Origin: Nitrosospira briensis C-128
Lineage (GTDB): Bacteria; Pseudomonadota; Gammaproteobacteria; Burkholderiales; Nitrosomonadaceae
Assembly: GCF_000619905.2 (NCBI RefSeq)
Contig: NZ_CP012371.1
Coordinates: forward strand, 2,935,942-2,999,941
Direction of reading: 5' to 3'
Length of the DNA stretch: 64,000 nucleotides
Shown here: piece by piece, positions 9,605-18,910 of the stretch
How positions within the stretch are numbered: position 1 is the stretch's first letter
Layout: every line of letters starts with the position of its first letter
Translations under genes and position numbers: made by a program
The notes under the pieces: model-generated
Told to the model about the DNA's origin: nothing
Database searches by the model: none
What the model saw: only the letters and a program-made list of their open reading frames with translations

Positions 9605-10657
9605 ATGAACCTAATCTGGCAAGCATATCTGCGCAACCATGGCGCCATTATCCAGGATGACCGCGTCGTCGGCTTTGGCGACAACGCGGCCGAACTTGAG
9701 AGTGCCCGGTCTGCTACGGTATTAAGCGATCTTTCGCACTTTGGCCTGATCCACTTCTCGGGAGAGGATGCGCAATCCTTCCTGCAAGGGCAGTTGAGTT
9801 GCGACGTAAAGCAGGTCAATGCTTCCGCTGCGCTCTATGGAGGTTATTGCAATCCGAAAGGCAGGTTGCTGGCGAGTTTCCTGATCTGGAGCCAGAGTAT
9901 CGGCAATGGCGGTGGTTACGTCATGCAGTTGCCCGCGGTAGTGCGGCCCGGCATACAGAAGCGTCTGGCCATGTACGTGTTGCGCGCTAAAGTAAAGCTT
10001 GCCGATGCCAGCGATGATCTGGTGTGCTTGGGTGTGGCGGGAAACCATGCCGAGGCGTTGGTGCGGAAAAATCTGGGTGAGGTTCCCGCTTCCCATCTTG
10101 GAGTGATTCATGGCGAATCAGTGAGCATAATTCGCCTTGCGCAAAATCGATTTGAACTGGCCATCGTGCCGGAAAAGGCCCCCGCAATATGGGAAGGTCT
10201 GAGCAGGGACGCCGTACCGGTGGGCGCACCCTGTTGGGATTGGCTGGAAATCAAAGCCGGTATTCCCATCATTACACCCGCCACTCAGGAGCAGTTCGTG
10301 CCGCAAATGGCAAATCTGGAGGCCATCGGCGGCGTGAGTTTTCAAAAAGGTTGCTATCCTGGTCAGGAAATCGTGGCTCGCAGTCAATATTTAGGTAAAA
10401 TCAAACGTCGCATGTATCTGGCGAATATCCGGCCGGGGATATCTGAAAACCCGGTTGAGGCCGGAGACGAGCTATTCGGCGCTGATATGGGGGAACAATC
10501 CATCGGCATGATAGTCAACGCATCACCTTCCCCTGATGGCGGCTTCGACGTGCTGGCGGTCATTCAGACAAGTAGTGTCGAGGCCGCAGCGGTTCACTGG
10601 AAATCGCTGGCTGGCCCATCGCTGGAGATCACGCCGCTACCTTATTCACTAAGCTAA
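9605..10657 (+). CDS. ygfZ: Folate-binding Fe-S repair protein YgfZ
   Basis: 350-residue member of the YgfZ/GcvT-like family, which binds tetrahydrofolate and supports assembly or repair of certain iron-sulfur enzymes. The hallmark K-G-C-Y-x-G-Q-E is present as KGCYPGQEIVARSQYLGKIKRR at about residues 240-260, with the family Cys. The start at MNLIWQAYL (9605) fits the family; the ORF extends 21 residues further upstream but that leader is not conserved-looking. It is divergently transcribed from the ygfX-like gene, an arrangement common in betaproteobacteria. Confidence 0.93.
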   Translation: MNLIWQAYLRNHGAIIQDDRVVGFGDNAAELESARSATVLSDLSHFGLIHFSGEDAQSFLQGQLSCDVKQVNASAALYGGYCNPKGRLLASFLIWSQSIGNGGGYVMQLPAVVRPGIQKRLAMYVLRAKVKLADASDDLVCLGVAGNHAEALVRKNLGEVPASHLGVIHGESVSIIRLAQNRFELAIVPEKAPAIWEGLSRDAVPVGAPCWDWLEIKAGIPIITPATQEQFVPQMANLEAIGGVSFQKGCYPGQEIVARSQYLGKIKRRMYLANIRPGISENPVEAGDELFGADMGEQSIGMIVNASPSPDGGFDVLAVIQTSSVEAAAVHWKSLAGPSLEITPLPYSLS

Positions 10658-11102
10658 TGAACGGGACAACTTTATGGGGGTTTTTCATCATCATGCAACC
10701 GAGTCCCGCTATGAAGTGGCGCGAATGGCCAAGTGGGATCTACTGCCCAGGCACCTGGTATCGCCATGGGTCCTTTTTACGGGCAGCGAACCGGTAAATA
10801 CTTGTTGCCATACCGCACGGGCGTCATTGCTGGCGGGATTGCCAGGCGAAAGTACCCGGCAATTTGATCGCCAAGGCAACACCATCAAATCATTCCCGTC
10901 GGGGAATGCCAGGAGCCCATCCAGCAAGGGGTATCCGGATCTGCAAGGATATCTCAACAAGTTTTGCTAACTGCTACATCAAATCCAGTGTTGTCAAGGC
11001 TCAGCCGGCATCAAAGCTGCTAGCAGAGTGGAACAGATCGGCTATTGCAGATCAGCTCTGTTTCGTTTTTACTGTTCCCCTGACGCTAGCAAAGGGACTT
11101 AA
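10658..11102 (+). other. Gene-free stretch upstream of pelA
   Basis: 445 bases between ygfZ and pelA. Short ORFs on both strands show no recognisable protein features. As the only sizeable gap before six overlapping pel genes, it should hold the operon's promoter, but I see no clear operator or FleQ-type box by eye. Confidence 0.5.
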
Positions 11103-13856
11103 ATGCTCAACAGCGAAATATTATCTTTCCGTTTCTGCATCTGGCAGTTTTTGCTGCCGTTTCTGTTAATGACATCCGCGGTATTCGCTGATGTGCTCGA
11201 GCAGCGCGATATTGCGTTTTACTATGGCAGTCGGCCGCCCGTCGAGGATTTGCGCCACTTTGACCAAATTGTCGTACAACCGAGCCAGATTCTGCCGCAT
11301 GAGAAAACAGCATTGCTGAATCTGGATTCGCTGATATTTGCTTATGTTTCATTCGGCGAAATTGCACGCAATAGCGAGGACATGGAGCGCATCAAAACAA
11401 AATGGTCGATTGGCGTCAACCCGGCATGGGATAGCCTGGTGATGAATATGAACGATCCCGCTTGGCACGAATATTTGCTGGAGCACCATTTTGGTCGTCT
11501 ATGGCAGGATGGGTACCGCGCGTTTTTCCTCGATACCGTCGATAGCTATCTGATTGTGACGAGCGAAGGCAAGCAACGCGAGGAACAGGAAAAAGGACTG
11601 GTTGCGTTGCTTGCGGAGGTAAAGCGCCGTTTTCCCGGCTGCAAGCTGATACTCAATCGGGGCTTTGAAGTACTGGACCGCGCCAGTCAATACGCGGACG
11701 GCATGGTTGCCGAATCTCTTTTTCACGGCTTTGATCCTGTGACTGGCAAGCATGCGCCGACCAAGGAAGAAAATCGGGAATGGCTTCTCAACCAGCTCAA
11801 GCGTGCGCAAAATGAATTTAACGTACCGATTACCGTGCTTGATTACGTCGAGCCGGGCAATTGGGTTGATGCTGAAAAAACGGCGCGTCAAATTGTCAAG
11901 CTCGGGTTCATGCCGTGGGTCGCCAATGGCGACCTGACTTGGCTGGGGCAGGGCCGCCTGCGCCTGTCTCCGCGCAAATTACTCGCAGTCATTAACGGCA
12001 CGCCCGCGCAACAGATGGATCATGAGCTATTCAAGCATGCGGCCATGCCCCTGGAATATCTTGGCCTAGCGCTGGACTATTGGTACGTCGATCAACTTCC
12101 TTTGCCCATCGAACCGCTCGTGGGCCGTTATGCCGGCGTCGTCGCATGGCTGGGCGAAGATGGCGCGGACGGTACGGGCCGCTATGAGAACGTGTGCGCA
12201 CGTTTGAAAACAGAAGTGGATGCCGGTTTGCCGGTGGTATTCATGGGTCATTTGCCGGCGGGTGTTGCCTGCCGCGATCTGATCGGCTATCAGGGGGAGC
12301 TGCAACCCACCACCAGCATGCTCAAACTCGGCGACGTCAACGAGCACCTGGGCCGGCCGAGCGCAGCGCCGGTGGTGGGAAGCGGTACGCCCGGCGTTCG
12401 CGTTCGCGATCGTAACCAGGCGTGGTTGACGTTGAGCGACGGAGAGCAGCTGTTTCATCCGGTCTCAGTCGGCACATGGGGAGGATACGCATTACACCCT
12501 CACATTTTAACTGAGAACGCATCGGGCCGCCATGAATGGCTGCTGGACCCTTTTTCTTTTTTTCAGGCTGCATTGCGCCTGCCGGTACAGCCTGTGTTTG
12601 ATATGACCACCGAAAACGGGCGCCGTCTCGGTATTATCGAAGTGCGCGGCGACCGTCTGTTTGCTAAAGACGAGTATGGCGTTGAAGCAATCGGCCGGCT
12701 TCGGGCGTGGATCGAAAAAAACAGTGCGCCGGTAACGCTGGGTGTAATAGAAGCAGAAGTGAGCAGTGAAGATCAGCGTAGCAAATTGCGACAGTTGGCT
12801 GCCATGCCGCAGGTTCGATTGGCGAGCCACACCTACAGCCATCCTTTTTATTGGGGTGTGTTCGAGGGGAAGACAGATGCCGATCAGCAGCCTTACCGCT
12901 ATAGCGTGTTCATGGAAGGTTATGCGGCGGATATAACGCGCGAAACCGTGGGTACCATCCCCTTCCTGCAATCGATAGCGCCCAGCTCGCCGCTGTTGCT
13001 TATCTGGTCTGGCGATGGCAAGCCGGGACCGGCAGCCTTGGCAGCCGCAAAAAAAGAAAACCTGCCCAATTATGGTGGAGGCGGCCTGCGCTGGCAGAGC
13101 GGGTCATTATCTTTCGCTGATCTTTCCCCGGCGCTGCGTCCGACCGAATGGGGCACGCAAGTGTTGACGCCATTGACCGCCGAGCCGTTATTCGCGCAAC
13201 TCTGGTATGGGGAAGCGCTGAATTTCGGCAGGGTCAGCGATTGGAACCGGCAACTCGATCTTGGGCGCCGGTTGCGTGCTTCATCCATATCGATCAATGC
13301 TGATGCGCTATTGCACGCACGAGGGGCGGAGCTTCTGGATCAGTTGGCCGATGAGCAGCGTAAAGAGAAGGTGCTTGGCATCTGGGTTGATGAATACGTC
13401 CAGCGTGGCAGGGCTTTTCAAACAGCAAGCATTGCGCGCGATCTTGAAGGCGATTGGATGCTCTTTGGAGATGCGCTCAGGACGGTACGATTACCTGTCT
13501 CCGAAATGAAACCGGAAATCTCGGCTGATATTGTTGGGTATTCCGAACGAAATGCGGACCGCTATATTTATCTGGCGCGCAATTATGCCGTCCTCAGCCA
13601 GAGGCGCAGCAAGCGGGATGCGAGCTCAGCCTTGCGGCTGATAGATGCCAGTGCGCCGCTGAAATCCTGGCATGTCAATTCCGATGGTTCAGCTACGCTA
13701 TTGTTTGAAGCACGCGGGGAGCTGGCTGTCAGCGTGCCGATATCGTGCGCGCTGAGCATGGGTGGCAAGCCCTTGACCCCTCGCCGTGAAGGCCCGCATT
13801 CCATATATGCGGTACCCGCAGACAACGCATCCGGGGAATTTCAGCTTGAGTGTTGA
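11103..13856 (+). CDS. pelA: PelA, Pel polysaccharide hydrolase/deacetylase
   Basis: Periplasmic bifunctional protein of Pel exopolysaccharide synthesis, 917 residues. A signal peptide covers about residues 1-29 (ends SAVFA). The N-terminal TIM-barrel hydrolase domain (about 35-290) includes AFFLDTVDSYL and VAESLF with Glu204, corresponding to the catalytic Glu of P. aeruginosa PelA. A central domain spans about 295-490. The deacetylase domain follows, with metal-binding SHTYSH (His576, His580) and Asp517. The usual IDGDG-type first motif reads VRGDR here, so the expected first Asp is Arg515. It heads a six-gene operon and its 3' end overlaps pelB. Confidence 0.93.
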   Translation: MLNSEILSFRFCIWQFLLPFLLMTSAVFADVLEQRDIAFYYGSRPPVEDLRHFDQIVVQPSQILPHEKTALLNLDSLIFAYVSFGEIARNSEDMERIKTKWSIGVNPAWDSLVMNMNDPAWHEYLLEHHFGRLWQDGYRAFFLDTVDSYLIVTSEGKQREEQEKGLVALLAEVKRRFPGCKLILNRGFEVLDRASQYADGMVAESLFHGFDPVTGKHAPTKEENREWLLNQLKRAQNEFNVPITVLDYVEPGNWVDAEKTARQIVKLGFMPWVANGDLTWLGQGRLRLSPRKLLAVINGTPAQQMDHELFKHAAMPLEYLGLALDYWYVDQLPLPIEPLVGRYAGVVAWLGEDGADGTGRYENVCARLKTEVDAGLPVVFMGHLPAGVACRDLIGYQGELQPTTSMLKLGDVNEHLGRPSAAPVVGSGTPGVRVRDRNQAWLTLSDGEQLFHPVSVGTWGGYALHPHILTENASGRHEWLLDPFSFFQAALRLPVQPVFDMTTENGRRLGIIEVRGDRLFAKDEYGVEAIGRLRAWIEKNSAPVTLGVIEAEVSSEDQRSKLRQLAAMPQVRLASHTYSHPFYWGVFEGKTDADQQPYRYSVFMEGYAADITRETVGTIPFLQSIAPSSPLLLIWSGDGKPGPAALAAAKKENLPNYGGGGLRWQSGSLSFADLSPALRPTEWGTQVLTPLTAEPLFAQLWYGEALNFGRVSDWNRQLDLGRRLRASSISINADALLHARGAELLDQLADEQRKEKVLGIWVDEYVQRGRAFQTASIARDLEGDWMLFGDALRTVRLPVSEMKPEISADIVGYSERNADRYIYLARNYAVLSQRRSKRDASSALRLIDASAPLKSWHVNSDGSATLLFEARGELAVSVPISCALSMGGKPLTPRREGPHSIYAVPADNASGEFQLEC

Positions 13857-16563
13857 AACGCAGCGAGAATCCTTGCTAAACGCACCTGCGCTAATGTTCC
13901 TGAGCGCGGTATTGCTGATTGCCTTCTGGGTTTTGTTTCCACGGCAGCCTGCATTCAGGGACCCGGCCAATCTCTCGGCAAAAGACGCCTTGTCAGTGGC
14001 TTACCTTCGCGTTCTTGTCCAGTCGGATCCCGGGAACGCTCCGTTGCGTTTGTCGTTCGTTCAGGTGCTGACAGAGGCGGGCATGACTGACGAGGCTGTT
14101 CTTGCTATCGATCCTTTGCGACACGCTCCGGAATCGAACCTCACCTATGAAATCCGCATGGCGGAGCTAAAACTGTCGCTGCAGCAGCTTTACCGGCATC
14201 CCGCCAAGGATGTCGAAGCGTCGTTGCGATCCCGCATCGCTGAACTCATCCCTTCACTTTTACGCATTTCGCATAATGACGACGAACTGGACCAGGTGGT
14301 AGTATTGGCGGAGCAGTTTGGGGAGCCCTCGGTATTGGCCGAAATCTTCGAGCAACTGCCTGTCCGGCGAAATGAATCTGGCGAAAGGAAAGCGCGTTGG
14401 CTTGTTTTCGCCGCAAAACAGCGTATAGCGGCCAATCAACCCAGGCTGGCCGCCCGCAATCTGTGCAAAGCGTTTGTGATTGAACGAATCTCGGCGAAGA
14501 AAAAGGAAATTGCGAGATCCTGCTTGCGCGCCTATCTTCAGGCGGGTATCGATCGCGAGGCGTTGAAGGCCGCAGTGCAAGTGCTGAACGGCGGTACTTC
14601 CGGCCCTGACAGTGTCAAGGGCGATGCGGAACTTTTGTTGCTGGGCGCCAATATTGCCGAGCCGCTCGAGGATCGCGAACATGCATTGGCCTGGCTGAAA
14701 AAATCGAGCGAATTATTGCCGGGAGACCTCGCGCTGGCCGAACGTGTTATACGATTGCAAATTTCGATGGGTTTGTTGGGTGAAAGTCTCTCTCGCGCGG
14801 CAGTGCTGCGATCATCCTTGGTGCTCGGCAGCGATCGCCACCGGTTGCTTGCCCATATTTATGACTGGAATGGACAACCAGACGATGCGCTGGCTCTATG
14901 GCTGTCTTTCGCGCTTCGTAAGGCCGATAACGAGGCGGAGACGCGAGCATTTGCACTTGCGCAGGCGAAACCGGATTACGATGCGCTGGTAAAATTGCTC
15001 GAGGCTGCCATGTCGCGCCGCAGGCTGACCGCGGACGAAGCGGCGGCTTACGTCAAGGCCGGTCTCAGCATTGCGCAGCCCTCGCATGTGGAACAGCAAT
15101 TGCGGCGGCATGCGGAGCGCTTTGATAATCCTCCGCCGACAATGAAAGCATTGGCGGATTTATTGATTCTCCAGGGCAAGCCTCGTGCGGCGCTCAAAGT
15201 GTATGAGGAAATGCCCGATACGCGAGATGGACAGCAACAATTGGCGCTGGCTCGGGTATATGAAGAAGCGGGGGAAACACAAAAAAGCTTCGATCTGCTG
15301 CTTCATGGAATCAAATCTCCTGATCCAGCGTATGCCGAAGCGTACTGGTTATTACTGGCTAGAGTCTCTACGCAGTTGGGCCAGGATACCCATGCAAGCA
15401 AAGCCTACGAAAAGGCATTGGCGCTTCGGCCAAACGACGTGGAGATACTCGATCACCTGCAACGTCTGGCGGTACGCCATCGCGACGATAAAAAAAGCGA
15501 GCAACTTGCGCGTTATGGATGGGATCGGCTACGGCGTATAGAAGATTTGCAGCGGCTCATGCGTTTTTCATGGAAGCGAAAAAATCTGGAAGAGCTCGAT
15601 CATTGGCTCTCCCTGGCCGAATCACTTCCTTCAGTAGCGCAGGCACCGGATTACTGGTATTTCCGATCCATGCGGAAAATGGCAAGCGGAGATCGAGACG
15701 CGGCGCGTCAGTCGTTGCGGGAGCTCTTGCGGCTGCGAGGTCCTGACCCTGAAGTTACCGAGGCAATGATCTGGCTGCTATTGTCCGACAAAAAAGTCGA
15801 TCAGGTGTTGCTTGAGGCCATCGTTCGGCCGTACCGTAACCCATCCGGGAATCAATCGGTGGTAAACCCGCCGTTGACCGAAGCCCTGGCAGCGGCGGAG
15901 CAAATATTGGGCAAACCCGTTCAGGCAGCGGCGCGGTATTTGGGATCGTTGGAAACGAGGCCTCGGGATTTTTTGTGGACATTGATATTAGCCGATAATA
16001 TGGAATGGTCGGGTTGCCTCGCCAACGCAAACCAGGTCCGCTTCAGCACCTTGCAAATGTTCGCTTCACAGCGTTTCGCCCAAACCGCGGTGGAATATCC
16101 CCCACGCCTGGCCGAATACTTTCGTGGACTGAAAGATCCACTGGCGCAGTCCGGCAATGCGGATAACCTGGAAAAATGGCAATCGATGCGCGAGCGCTGG
16201 GGTTTTACAAAAACGCTGGATAACGCGCGTTATTTTGCACTGCGGCGCGAGCGCGAGCGGCTGCAAACGCCAGCATGGGAGGCATTCGCCGATGCGGTGA
16301 AAAATAAGGATCATCCGGCGGTTTCTGCTCAATTATCCGCAATTTCCACTCATCTGGAGCAGCAGCCAGGCGGTCCTTCTTCCCCGAAAATATTGCCGTT
16401 ATCCATAGATGACGTTGATCGGGCCAATCGATGGCTCGCGGGGGAAGCAGCGCCTAATCAAAGTTCTTTAAATACCGAATTGGAGGTATGTCGTGAAACC
16501 CTGGCAAAAATCCGTGAATTGCAGATGACGCCCAGCCCGGATAAGGAGCCTGCCAAACCATGA
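13786..16563 (+). CDS. pelB: PelB-like TPR protein lacking the barrel
   Basis: 925 residues. A single hydrophobic helix (about residues 36-52, FLSAVLLIAFWVLFP) is followed by a long run of TPR-type helices (for example LALARVYEEAGETQKSF and AYEKALALRPNDVEIL). In the family these TPRs sit in the periplasm and bind PelA; the C-terminal third then forms an outer-membrane beta-barrel (P. aeruginosa PelB is about 1190 residues). Here the protein stays helical and ends in a charged Pro-rich tail (PSPDKEPAKP), so the barrel appears absent. The ATG at 13786 overlaps pelA by 71 bases; a TTG at 13846 with GGGGAA upstream is an alternative start. Its stop overlaps the pelD start as ATGA, so no pelC lies between. 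Confidence 0.85.
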   Translation: MKARIPYMRYPQTTHPGNFSLSVETQRESLLNAPALMFLSAVLLIAFWVLFPRQPAFRDPANLSAKDALSVAYLRVLVQSDPGNAPLRLSFVQVLTEAGMTDEAVLAIDPLRHAPESNLTYEIRMAELKLSLQQLYRHPAKDVEASLRSRIAELIPSLLRISHNDDELDQVVVLAEQFGEPSVLAEIFEQLPVRRNESGERKARWLVFAAKQRIAANQPRLAARNLCKAFVIERISAKKKEIARSCLRAYLQAGIDREALKAAVQVLNGGTSGPDSVKGDAELLLLGANIAEPLEDREHALAWLKKSSELLPGDLALAERVIRLQISMGLLGESLSRAAVLRSSLVLGSDRHRLLAHIYDWNGQPDDALALWLSFALRKADNEAETRAFALAQAKPDYDALVKLLEAAMSRRRLTADEAAAYVKAGLSIAQPSHVEQQLRRHAERFDNPPPTMKALADLLILQGKPRAALKVYEEMPDTRDGQQQLALARVYEEAGETQKSFDLLLHGIKSPDPAYAEAYWLLLARVSTQLGQDTHASKAYEKALALRPNDVEILDHLQRLAVRHRDDKKSEQLARYGWDRLRRIEDLQRLMRFSWKRKNLEELDHWLSLAESLPSVAQAPDYWYFRSMRKMASGDRDAARQSLRELLRLRGPDPEVTEAMIWLLLSDKKVDQVLLEAIVRPYRNPSGNQSVVNPPLTEALAAAEQILGKPVQAAARYLGSLETRPRDFLWTLILADNMEWSGCLANANQVRFSTLQMFASQRFAQTAVEYPPRLAEYFRGLKDPLAQSGNADNLEKWQSMRERWGFTKTLDNARYFALRRERERLQTPAWEAFADAVKNKDHPAVSAQLSAISTHLEQQPGGPSSPKILPLSIDDVDRANRWLAGEAAPNQSSLNTELEVCRETLAKIRELQMTPSPDKEPAKP

Positions 16564-17831
16564 AAAAACCTTGGCTGGAAGGCATTGAGGTCATCAATGT
16601 CAATACGTCCGTCTCGGCCTGGGGTGGCTGGTTCGAGACATTTGTACTAACCGCGATTGTGATCGCGGCGTCGTTCATTACCCAGCAGCATGATCCTTTC
16701 CGGCTGAATGGCGGGTTTCCGTGGCCGCTTCTCGCTCCTTTGCTGGCAGGGTTACGGTATGGATTCGTCTATGGTTTTGTCAGTGCTTTGCTCATATTGG
16801 CAATATTAGGCGTGGCTATCAATCAGCAGTGGCAAATTGCGACCGGTTTTCCATTGCCATGGGCAATTGGCATTGTAGTCGTTGCGATGGTGGCGGGAGA
16901 GTTTCGCGATATGTGGGGACGCCGGTTACACCGGCTGGAGGGTGCCTATCAATATCGCGCCGAACGTCTGGAGGAATTCACGCGCAGTTATCAGTTATTA
17001 CGCCTGTCGCATGATCGTCTGGAGCAGACTGTCGCCAACAGCGGATTTTCGCTGCGTGAAGGCATCATGAACCTGCAATCGACGCTCGATGCCATTGATG
17101 GATTGAGCCCATCTTCGTTACAGCGGCTTATCGAGTTCATAGCGGAATACGGTGCCCTGACGCAAGCATGCATCGTGGGGATAGCAGCGGACCGGATCGA
17201 TACGGGCAGAATTCTGGCGTGCATCGGCGGAAATTTTTCGATAAATGACGATGACTCTGTGGTGACGCACGCGCTTGAGAGCGGCGAGCTGGCGGCAGTC
17301 AACCTGATAAACGAATATGCCATGGATCAGGACCAGTTACTGGCCGCTATTCCTCTGGCTGATTCAACCGGCGAAATTCACGCGCTGCTGGTGGTGAGAT
17401 CCATGCCGTTCTTCGCTTTTCAAGAAAATAATTTAAGACTTATTGCGGTGCTTGCGGCGCACGGCGTCGACCATCTTCGTTTTGGCACAGCCAATTCTTC
17501 TGTCGGACGCTTTATTGCTTCGTTCGAGCGTGTGCATCAGGATTTTTTAAGATTCAAGCTCGATGCAACGCTCCTGCGGTTGTCTGGCGCTCCCGGCGAT
17601 ATCATGAGCGTTTATGGGCAACTGCCGTCTTCAGTCCGTGCTGTCGACCTGATGTGCATGGCTAAAGACAAGGAAAATCCGGTCATCTGGCTTCTGCTGC
17701 CCTTGACCGATACCGTGAACGCGCGAGCATGGATGCAGCGGGCGGATGATATTCTTGCACGAGTAACCAGCGACCTGATAGCCATTGGCGACATCGATCC
17801 GCAAACGATTCGTTCTCTGGAGCCGCACTGA
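16560..17831 (+). CDS. pelD: PelD, c-di-GMP receptor of the Pel complex
   Basis: 423-residue inner-membrane protein controlling Pel synthesis. About four hydrophobic helices occupy residues 25-112, followed by a short coiled region (about 125-160), a GAF domain (about 165-305) and a degenerate GGDEF domain. The c-di-GMP inhibitory-site motif RxxD is present as Arg360-Ala-Val-Asp363, matching the position of Arg367/Asp370 in P. aeruginosa PelD; Arg394 may be the third contact. No GGDEF signature is seen, so it should bind but not make c-di-GMP. Start overlaps the pelB stop (ATGA); its stop overlaps the pelE start (TGATG). Confidence 0.93.
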   Translation: MKKPWLEGIEVINVNTSVSAWGGWFETFVLTAIVIAASFITQQHDPFRLNGGFPWPLLAPLLAGLRYGFVYGFVSALLILAILGVAINQQWQIATGFPLPWAIGIVVVAMVAGEFRDMWGRRLHRLEGAYQYRAERLEEFTRSYQLLRLSHDRLEQTVANSGFSLREGIMNLQSTLDAIDGLSPSSLQRLIEFIAEYGALTQACIVGIAADRIDTGRILACIGGNFSINDDDSVVTHALESGELAAVNLINEYAMDQDQLLAAIPLADSTGEIHALLVVRSMPFFAFQENNLRLIAVLAAHGVDHLRFGTANSSVGRFIASFERVHQDFLRFKLDATLLRLSGAPGDIMSVYGQLPSSVRAVDLMCMAKDKENPVIWLLLPLTDTVNARAWMQRADDILARVTSDLIAIGDIDPQTIRSLEPH

Positions 17832-18910
17832 TGTATCGGCTGCCCATGCGATGGGGGGTGTCAGCCGAGGTACTGGCTGGTTTGCTGCTCTGGTTGAGTG
17901 CAAGTGCCTGGATAGCAAATTGGGCAGCGAACTGGATAGTGTTGGCGGCGGTGTTATCCCACTCTGTTTCATCCTATTTTCTTGCGCGGGGTTTCTGGCA
18001 ATTGCTGCCGCGCCGTTACAAGCTGCCCGCCAGAAGAAGCTTGGGTTTTCTGGTTGCCTTTATATGGATTTTGCCGGTCCTCGGTGCGCTTGGTGTACTG
18101 TGGAGCATCACCAGCGCTTTACAACGTCCGCGCAGCCGTTCTTCCCACAATATAAAGATTGTTGCATTACCTGAACTGCCGTTTTCGCCCCCTGTCATTT
18201 TCCCGATACCGCCCTACAGCCAAGGCGCCTTGCGCCAGATTGTGCATTTTGCCGGACGGCCGTTGAAGCGGCTGAAGGCGGTGATGGCGACGCGGCATAT
18301 GGCGCCGCGCGAAGCCATGACCATCTGGTCGAAGGCGACCTGCGATCCCGTCGATGATGTGCGATTGCTGGCTTACGCCATGAGAGACAGCAGCGAAAAA
18401 AAACTGACCGATCATATTTCGGCCCTGACTGAAACACTGCCGGACGTTCCGGTGCGCATGCGCAATGCCTGCCATAAAACGATTGCTGCTTTATGTTGGG
18501 AGCTGGTATATCACCGTCTGGTACAAGGTGCCGTGAAGCAGCATTGGCTGCAAACCGCACGGCACCATATGGAAGTTGTATTTGCCTCACCAGGCGATGC
18601 ATCATCGCCTGGTGCACCAACTGTGCCGGATATTGCGGATAAACCTGGCGCATCCGTTATGTCCGATGCGGATAGCTGGCTTTTATACGGGCGTATTTTG
18701 CTGGAATCGGGCGATCTCGTGCTCGCTGGGAAAGCGTTTGCCAACGCGCGAGCTGGCGGAACGGATGAGCAGAAAATCCTACCGTGGCTTGCCGAAATAG
18801 CTTTCAATGAGCGAAGATTCCCGGAAGTGAAGGTTTATTTATCGACGCTGACGCGGCCCGGCGAGAGAGGGCACGAACTGGCTTTGGTAAGGGCGTGGTG
18901 GAACAAATGA
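17831..18910 (+). CDS. pelE: PelE, inner-membrane TPR protein of the Pel complex
   Basis: 359 residues with two hydrophobic helices in the first 90 residues (VLAGLLLWLSASAWIANW and LGFLVAFIWILPVLGALGVL), then a cytoplasmic helical region with TPR-like pairs (SWLLYGRILLESGDLVLAGK, LPWLAEIAFNERRFPEVKV). PelE is thought to join PelD, PelF and PelG in the synthase-transport complex. Start shares one base with the pelD stop. The stop overlaps the pelF ATG as ATGA. Family members vary a lot in length and sequence, so recognition rests on topology plus position. Confidence 0.88.
   Translation: MYRLPMRWGVSAEVLAGLLLWLSASAWIANWAANWIVLAAVLSHSVSSYFLARGFWQLLPRRYKLPARRSLGFLVAFIWILPVLGALGVLWSITSALQRPRSRSSHNIKIVALPELPFSPPVIFPIPPYSQGALRQIVHFAGRPLKRLKAVMATRHMAPREAMTIWSKATCDPVDDVRLLAYAMRDSSEKKLTDHISALTETLPDVPVRMRNACHKTIAALCWELVYHRLVQGAVKQHWLQTARHHMEVVFASPGDASSPGAPTVPDIADKPGASVMSDADSWLLYGRILLESGDLVLAGKAFANARAGGTDEQKILPWLAEIAFNERRFPEVKVYLSTLTRPGERGHELALVRAWWNK

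Noticed and set aside
10674-10970. 98-codon ORF before pelA
   Set aside because: Composition and content look random, and the opposite strand is equally open.
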